In this document: piece by piece, positions 61,491 through 64,000 of the stretch | Layout: each line of letters opens with the position of its first letter | Position numbering within the stretch: the stretch's first letter is position 1 | Origin: Tardiphaga robiniae | GTDB taxonomy: Bacteria; Pseudomonadota; Alphaproteobacteria; Rhizobiales; Xanthobacteraceae | DNA length: 64,000 bases | Assembly: GCF_001618955.1 (NCBI RefSeq) | Contig: NZ_LVYV01000053.1 | Location: forward strand, 62,001-126,000 | Reading direction: 5' to 3' | Made by a program: the position numbers and the translations under genes | The notes under the pieces: generated by a model | Database searches by the model: none | What the model was told of the DNA's origin: nothing | The model's input: the letters and a program-made list of their open reading frames with translations, nothing else

Positions 61491-62608
61491 GCGGCGGCCG
61501 CCAGCCGCTTTGCGATTGCACCGCTCACAGGCCGCCACCGCTTCGCCCACCACAGATACAATCCGCTGACGAGTACAGCGATCGTCACGATATCCAGCAA
61601 CGCCCAGATGATCTTGAGCGGCAACCCGCCATAGTCGCCGAAATGCAGCGGCTGCGACATGAACAGCGCCGTCGCATACCACGGCATATCGCGCACGGAG
61701 ACCACGCGACCGGACGATGCATCGGCGAGCGCGGGCTTCAAAACTCGGTTCGTGATCGGCGTGTTGCCGGTGAGGAAGACCGCCACATGGGACGGTGTCG
61801 CGAACGGCGTGCCTGGAAAGGCGACCGTCATGACATTCATCCCCGGCACCGCAGCGCGCACCTCGCTCAGCACGTCGTCGAGCGACGCACGCCTCGCCGC
61901 ATTCACTGCTGGCTTGGCCTGCGACGCCATCTCGACGAGCTGACTCGCCTGCCAGGCCATTTCGATCGGCGCCGCCAGCGTGTTGATCACGCCGGTGAAG
62001 CTGACGACACCGAACCACGCCAGCGTGCCGATGCCGAGCAGGTTATGCAAATCGAGCCATCGCAGCCGGCGACCGCCATGTCTGCGGACAGCGCCGAAGT
62101 CGAGCCGCCGCGTGAACGGGCCATAGAGCACGACGCCCGAGACGATGGCGATGCACAGCAGCAGGCCCATGAAGCCGAGAAACAACGTACCCCAGATGCC
62201 GGCGAACATGTCGAGATGCAGCCGCAGCATCACATGGAGGAAGCCCTCATTGGGCTGCGGAATCTCGATTTGCCGCCCGGTCCGGGTGTCGAACACCTGA
62301 TAGTGGAAGTCGGCGGGGTCCGTGGTCATCGCGGGCGCCGTCGGCACTTTCACGATGGGGTGGTCGCGGTCGTAAAACAGATAGGGCACCACCTGCCCCG
62401 GCCACGCGGCCAGTGCCCGCGCGACGACATCGTCCATCGAGGCCGTCCCCGGCGCCGTGCTGACGGTTTCGAGCTTGAGGTCTGGGCCGAGCTCATCCTT
62501 GAAGATCAGCGGCAGGCCGGCGACGCAGAGCAGCAGCGCGAAGATCGTGCAGACCAGGCTGCTCCAACGATGCAGCCACGACCAGACCCGGATCGTGCGC
62601 GGAGTCAT
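61487..62608 (-). CDS. PepSY-associated membrane protein (iron-uptake reductase-like)
   Basis: 373 residues from the ATG at 62608; eight earlier in-frame codons are unlikely. TM1 (WLHRWSSLVCTIFALLLCVAGLPLIF) begins with the HRW motif of the PepSY_TM family, and three more membrane segments follow near 140-165, 190-215 and 335-355. Large periplasmic parts lie between. Genes of this type sit beside TonB-dependent siderophore receptors and are thought to reduce or release iron. That matches the receptor gene 44 bp upstream. Confidence 0.82.
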   Translation of the reverse strand: MTPRTIRVWSWLHRWSSLVCTIFALLLCVAGLPLIFKDELGPDLKLETVSTAPGTASMDDVVARALAAWPGQVVPYLFYDRDHPIVKVPTAPAMTTDPADFHYQVFDTRTGRQIEIPQPNEGFLHVMLRLHLDMFAGIWGTLFLGFMGLLLCIAIVSGVVLYGPFTRRLDFGAVRRHGGRRLRWLDLHNLLGIGTLAWFGVVSFTGVINTLAAPIEMAWQASQLVEMASQAKPAVNAARRASLDDVLSEVRAAVPGMNVMTVAFPGTPFATPSHVAVFLTGNTPITNRVLKPALADASSGRVVSVRDMPWYATALFMSQPLHFGDYGGLPLKIIWALLDIVTIAVLVSGLYLWWAKRWRPVSGAIAKRLAAAA

Positions 62609-62651
62609 TGCACCGCCGCGCCCGAACAGCACCGATTATGATCGTTACGCC

Positions 62652-64000
62652 TCACCACCGATACCGCATCCCCGCCAGCACTGTGCGGCGATTGGCGTAT
62701 TGGCAGTAGAAGCCCGACGAGCAGCTCGAATAATATTCCTTATCGAACAGGTTGTTGACGTTCAGCGTCAGCGACATGCCCTTCAGGCTGCGGGTGAGAT
62801 TACCCAACTCGTATTTTAGCGCGAGGTCCGCAACCGTATAGGCCGGCGTACGCAGGGTGTTGTAGTCGTCGCCGAAGGTAGAGCCGACATGGCGGACGCC
62901 GCCGCCAAGCGTCAGGCCTGTCACAGGCCCCGTGCGGAACGTGTAGTTCGCCCACGCCGAGCCGTAGAAATCCGGCACCGCCTGCGGGCGCATGCCGAGC
63001 AGGAGTGCGTCGGTGGATTTGGTGACGCGGGTGTCAAGGAAGGTCAACGCGCCAACCAGTTCGAGACTGTCGGTGAAGTTGCCGCGCACCTCGAACTCGG
63101 CACCGGTAGAGCGCACCTCGCCCTGCTGGACGAAGAAACCAGCGACGGCGGCAGGCGACTGCACGTTCTGCTGCCGGATGTCGAACACCGCCGCGGTGAG
63201 CAGGATCGGCAGGAACGTCGGCTGATATTTGACGCCCGCCTCATACTGCTCGCCGGTGGTCGGCACGAAAGGCGAATTGTTGACATCGACGCCGGCCACC
63301 GGCTCGAACGATGTCGAATAGCTCACGTAAGGCGCCACGCCATTGTCGAACAGATAGAGCAGCCCGGCGCGATAGGTCGTCTTGTCGTCGGCCTGGTTCG
63401 AACGCGACGACGCGATCCGGTTCTCCGTGCTCTGGTCCGCCCAGTCATGGCGGATGCCAAGGGTCGCACGCCAGCCGCCGAGGCTGATCTGGTCCTGCGC
63501 ATAAAGGCCGGCCTGCGACAGGTTCTGGCCATTATTGATGAAGGTCGCGAAAGCGCCGACGGGCTGATAATAGATCGGATTGACCACGTCCAGCGCGGTC
63601 GCACCGCCGATCTCGTAGCGCCAGTTGCTGCGGGTTTCCTGATAATCCACGCCGGTGATGATCTTGTGCTGCAGGGCGCCGGTAGCGACGTCGAATTGCA
63701 GGCGATTGTCGGCCGACAGACCATTTACATTTTCCGTCGAGCGGATGGCCCAGCGCGGCAGCTGACCGGTGGCGGTCAGCGGCGCGTTCATCTGCAGCGA
63801 CTGGAAGTCGATATCGACGTGCGAATAACGCATGCTGGATTGCAGGCTGACGACGTCCGTCAGTCGCTTCTCAAGCTGATAGCCGACGCCATATTGCTCG
63901 CGCCTGAAGCTGTCGAAGCCGGGATCGCCAACATTCAGCTTCGAATTCAGGTAGGGCTGATACTGCGCGGGCGCGAGCGACTTCGCATAGATAGAGTTGA
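62652..64000 (-). CDS. TonB-dependent siderophore receptor (C-terminal part; runs off the right edge)
   Basis: 449 codons are visible with no start in the window. The sequence has alternating beta-strand patterns of an outer-membrane barrel, the WANYTFRTGPVTGLTLGGGVRHVG strand pair, DLALKYELGN and NVNNLFDKEYYSSCSSGFYCQYANRRTVLAGMRYRW, the classic C-terminal TonB box region of FhuA/FpvA-type receptors. The final aromatic W is the outer-membrane assembly signal. It imports a ferric siderophore. The PepSY gene follows on the same strand. Confidence 0.9.
   Translation of the reverse strand, partial: NSIYAKSLAPAQYQPYLNSKLNVGDPGFDSFRREQYGVGYQLEKRLTDVVSLQSSMRYSHVDIDFQSLQMNAPLTATGQLPRWAIRSTENVNGLSADNRLQFDVATGALQHKIITGVDYQETRSNWRYEIGGATALDVVNPIYYQPVGAFATFINNGQNLSQAGLYAQDQISLGGWRATLGIRHDWADQSTENRIASSRSNQADDKTTYRAGLLYLFDNGVAPYVSYSTSFEPVAGVDVNNSPFVPTTGEQYEAGVKYQPTFLPILLTAAVFDIRQQNVQSPAAVAGFFVQQGEVRSTGAEFEVRGNFTDSLELVGALTFLDTRVTKSTDALLLGMRPQAVPDFYGSAWANYTFRTGPVTGLTLGGGVRHVGSTFGDDYNTLRTPAYTVADLALKYELGNLTRSLKGMSLTLNVNNLFDKEYYSSCSSGFYCQYANRRTVLAGMRYRW

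Noticed and set aside
61491-62018. Upstream extension of the small membrane protein to 308 residues
   Set aside because: It lies out of frame inside the PepSY gene; the ATG at 61490 overlaps that gene's stop as usual in coupled genes.

Overview
The window looks like the chromosome of an alphaproteobacterium of the Nitrobacteraceae/Bradyrhizobiaceae (Bradyrhizobium, Rhodopseudomonas, Tardiphaga type). Pointers are the GC-rich coding, the CtrA-ChpT phosphorelay with GANTC methylation sites, a CtrA-linked flagellar set (flhA, fliI, fliJ), a DUF3551 secreted protein, small GIY-YIG nuclease genes next to palindromic repeats, and the many Rhizobiales-type small hypothetical genes. The genus is inferred from gene content; no search was run.

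Region 1 (1-16.9 kb): a long minus-strand catabolic operon of 13 genes, opposed by a divergent LysR regulator. It encodes an aldehyde dehydrogenase, a ThDP lyase, a branched-chain-type ABC importer (binding protein, LivH, and a LivM-LivG-LivF triple fusion), a TIM-barrel isomerase, two NAD-dependent epimerases/dehydratases, a cupin, an SDR, two flavoprotein dehydrogenases and a TcuB-like Fe-S membrane protein. Together they could import an organic, perhaps alicyclic, acid, oxidise its ring, cleave a C-C bond with ThDP and oxidise the aldehyde product. The substrate is unknown.

Region 2 (17.2-34.0 kb): a block of efflux, stress, two-component and secondary-metabolite genes. It holds an RND pump operon, an RpoH-like sigma factor with a histidine kinase, a Gly/His/Met-rich secreted protein, a DUF305-like protein with a response regulator and a second kinase, a type III polyketide synthase cluster (PKS, methyltransferase, flavoprotein, DHA2 exporter) and a DUF3551 protein. 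Six transcription units in this block begin with the same promoter architecture: a 16-bp box close to TTAAAT-N4-ATTTAA, 22 bp (in one case 22-23 bp), then a TATCTC-like -10. I regard this as the most interesting signal in the window: a probable uncharacterised regulon that includes its own response regulator and both kinases.

Region 3 (34-39.3 kb): a decayed stretch with an AraC remnant, then a secreted amidohydrolase, a DUF4864 protein, a small secreted protein and an MFS transporter.

Region 4 (39.4-60.7 kb): cell cycle, flagellum and chemotaxis. Genes are flhA, a short membrane protein, a repeat-rich intergenic zone with a GIY-YIG nuclease gene, an ECF sigma/anti-sigma pair, fliI-fliJ divergent from ctrA, a DUF350/YgiB-like/ATP-grasp membrane cluster, cheA-cheW-cheY-cheB-cheR, chpT, a CysQ-type phosphatase, a YHS protein, DUF1134 and a membrane coiled-coil protein. 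CtrA-like boxes precede flhA, fliI and the coiled-coil gene.

Region 5 (60.7-64 kb): an intact tRNA-Val(CAC) followed by two tRNA 3'-end-like scars, then a small membrane protein, a PepSY protein and the C-terminal part of a TonB-dependent receptor, probably an iron-uptake locus that continues beyond the right edge.
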